A DNA stretch of 64,000 bases from Vreelandella venusta (GTDB lineage Bacteria; Pseudomonadota; Gammaproteobacteria; Pseudomonadales; Halomonadaceae): positions 248,001 to 312,000 of the forward strand of contig NZ_BJUL01000001.1 in NCBI RefSeq assembly GCF_007989605.1. The letters are read 5' to 3'. Both the position numbers and the translations under genes were made by a program. The first letter of the stretch is position 1; every line of letters starts with the position of its first letter. Positions 62,616 through 64,000 of this stretch are shown here, piece by piece. The notes under the pieces are model-generated. The model was not told the origin of the DNA, searched no databases, and was given only the letters and a program-made list of their open reading frames with translations.

Positions 62616-63821
62616 GTGATCATTAAACCAAAAGTGCGTGGCTTTATCTGCACCACCACTCACCCTAAAGGCTGCGAGCAAAACGTTCTGGAACAGATCG
62701 AAGCGACCCGTGCGCGTGGCTTAGATAGAAGCCAAGGCCCTAAAAAGGTGCTGGTGATTGGTGCTTCTAGCGGCTACGGCTTGGCAGCCCGTATTACGGC
62801 TGCCTTTGGTTATGGCGCTGATACCCTAGGTGTTTTCTTTGAAAAGCCTAGTAGTGAGAAAAAAACCGGCACGGCTGGTTGGTACAACAGTGCCGCATTT
62901 GACAAATTTGCCAAGCAAGAAGGGCTGTACAGTAAATCAATCAATGGTGATGCGTTCTCTAACGAAGCGCGTGAAAAAGCCATTGAATTGATCAAACAGG
63001 ACATGGGCGAAGTTGATCTGGTGGTGTACTCCCTCGCTTCACCAGTGCGCAAGTTGCCAGACACTGGCGAAGTAAAGCGCTCAAGCCTGAAGCCGATTGG
63101 TGAAACGTATCGTGCTACTGCGATTGATACGAATAAAGACGCCATCATCGAGGCAGAAGTCGAGCCTGCCACTCAGCAAGAGATCGACGATACCATCACG
63201 GTAATGGGCGGTGAGGACTGGGAGCTATGGATGAGCGCCCTGGACGACGCGGGTGTACTGGCCAAAGGCGCGCGTAGCGTGGCGTTTAGCTATATCGGTA
63301 CTGAAATTACCTGGCCGATTTACTGGCATGGTGCGTTGGGTAAAGCGAAAGAAGACCTTGATCGCGCCGCGGCTGCGATTGATGCCAAGCTAAAAGAGAC
63401 AGGTGGCGGTGCCAATGTTGCCGTACTTAAGTCGGTCGTTACCCAGGCGAGTGCCGCGATTCCAGTCATGCCGCTGTATATCGCCATGGTCTACCGCATC
63501 ATGAAAGAACAGGGCCTACACGAAGGTACGATTGATCAATTAAATCGCCTGTTTGGTGAACGTCTTTACTCTGGCCAGACTGACGATATGGTCACTGACG
63601 ACCAAGGCCGCCTTCGTCTTGATGACTGGGAGCTACGTGACGATGTACAACAAGCCTGCCAAGACCTATGGCCAACCGTCACGACAGAGAACCTGTTCGA
63701 AATTACCGACTATGCTGGATATAAGCACGAATTTTTGAAGCTGTTTGGTTTCGAGCGTGATGACGTAGATTACGACGCAGATGTGAACCCTGATGTTCAC
63801 TTTGATGTCGTTACACTATAG
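62616..63821 (+). CDS. fabV: Trans-2-enoyl-ACP/CoA reductase FabV
   Basis: 401 residues, NADH-dependent enoyl reductase of fatty acid synthesis. N-terminus [20 protein letters not shown], cofactor loop [20 protein letters not shown], and active site Y-x8-K type motif in [20 protein letters not shown] followed by KAK. FabV enzymes are insensitive to triclosan. GTG start at 62616 with AAAGGGG upstream. Stand-alone gene. Confidence 0.96.
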   Translation: MIIKPKVRGFICTTTHPKGCEQNVLEQIEATRARGLDRSQGPKKVLVIGASSGYGLAARITAAFGYGADTLGVFFEKPSSEKKTGTAGWYNSAAFDKFAKQEGLYSKSINGDAFSNEAREKAIELIKQDMGEVDLVVYSLASPVRKLPDTGEVKRSSLKPIGETYRATAIDTNKDAIIEAEVEPATQQEIDDTITVMGGEDWELWMSALDDAGVLAKGARSVAFSYIGTEITWPIYWHGALGKAKEDLDRAAAAIDAKLKETGGGANVAVLKSVVTQASAAIPVMPLYIAMVYRIMKEQGLHEGTIDQLNRLFGERLYSGQTDDMVTDDQGRLRLDDWELRDDVQQACQDLWPTVTTENLFEITDYAGYKHEFLKLFGFERDDVDYDADVNPDVHFDVVTL

Positions 63822-63890
63822 CGCTAAGCGTGACGAGGAGGGTTAATCGCCGCGCTTTTAATCATCTAACCGGAAAGCGAGAGGTGTTGT

Positions 63891-64000
63891 ATGGATACCA
63901 AGGAAAGCAAAACCCGGGAAGAAGAGATAGAGCACGTAATGAATGAACGTCTGCCTGAGGACTTTGAAACATCTCAGCCGCAACGGCAGCCAGAAGCGAA
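63891..64000 (+). CDS. Start of an unidentified gene cut by the window edge
   Basis: The first 36 residues are highly charged (MDTKESKTREEEIEHVMNER then LPEDFETSQPQ). AGAGAGG lies 6-12 bases ahead of the ATG. The frame is open to the edge, so the family cannot be told. Confidence 0.55.
   Translation, partial: MDTKESKTREEEIEHVMNERLPEDFETSQPQRQPEA

Noticed and set aside
1-64000. tRNA, rRNA, prophage or conjugative element
   Set aside because: I found no T-loop-like tRNA signature, no rRNA sequence and no integrase, capsid, relaxase or plasmid replication gene.

Overview
The window is a chromosomal segment of a Halomonas-like gammaproteobacterium (Halomonadaceae). I infer this from the protein set: a dddC/dddA-type 3-hydroxypropionate pair, FabV, TRAP and DASS carboxylate transporters, PgpA, DbpA, a YeeN-type YebC protein and dense siderophore uptake. 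No database search was possible, so the species is not fixed. Genes are tightly packed on both strands. I saw no rRNA, tRNA, CRISPR array or complete insertion sequence.

Layout. (1) 1-4.4 kb is a mosaic accessory stretch: the end of an APC permease, a decayed IS481-type transposase fragment, a MazG-like fragment, an AbiEi antitoxin with a C-terminally cut AbiEii toxin, a guanidinium exporter (gdx) behind a clear guanidine-II riboswitch, a small membrane protein and a weak attC-like fold. (2) 4.4-15.3 kb is an iron-siderophore uptake island: two TonB-dependent receptors, a FecBCDE-like ABC importer, a Suc/Fer-like [2Fe-2S] reductase candidate, a secreted beta-lactamase-fold hydrolase and several Fur-box-like sites. 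(3) 15.8-23.5 kb is a compact unit made of a DecR/YbaO-like Lrp regulator, a cysteine-desulfurase-like PLP enzyme, a flavin monooxygenase, two carboxymuconolactone-decarboxylase-fold proteins and a TRAP transporter. I read it as an undescribed uptake and breakdown pathway, possibly for an organosulfur acid. (4) 23.5-29.7 kb holds AzlCD with an XRE-cupin regulator and a striking nested palindrome, SstT, a small secreted protein, a CDP-alcohol phosphatidyltransferase and a DASS carriers.

(5) 29.8-38.7 kb carries sbcDC, a TerB-like protein, pgpA, a succinate-semialdehyde-type dehydrogenase, a secreted MsrA and a LysR regulator. (6) 38.9-42.5 kb holds the 3-hydroxypropionate oxidation pair, controlled by that divergent LysR, and a cold-shock protein. 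(7) 42.7-64 kb is mostly housekeeping: transporters, PhoH2, ybaK, dbpA, a RIO-like kinase, an ABC exporter, MscS with an unknown partner, YeeN, LysE, a glutathione peroxidase and fabV.

A recurring oddity is short tandem repeats, each with a different unit: 17 bp x6, 13 bp x3, 15 bp x3, 7 bp x10 and 14 bp x3 between genes, and 12-bp in-frame repeats inside three genes. Several sit directly upstream of a start codon.
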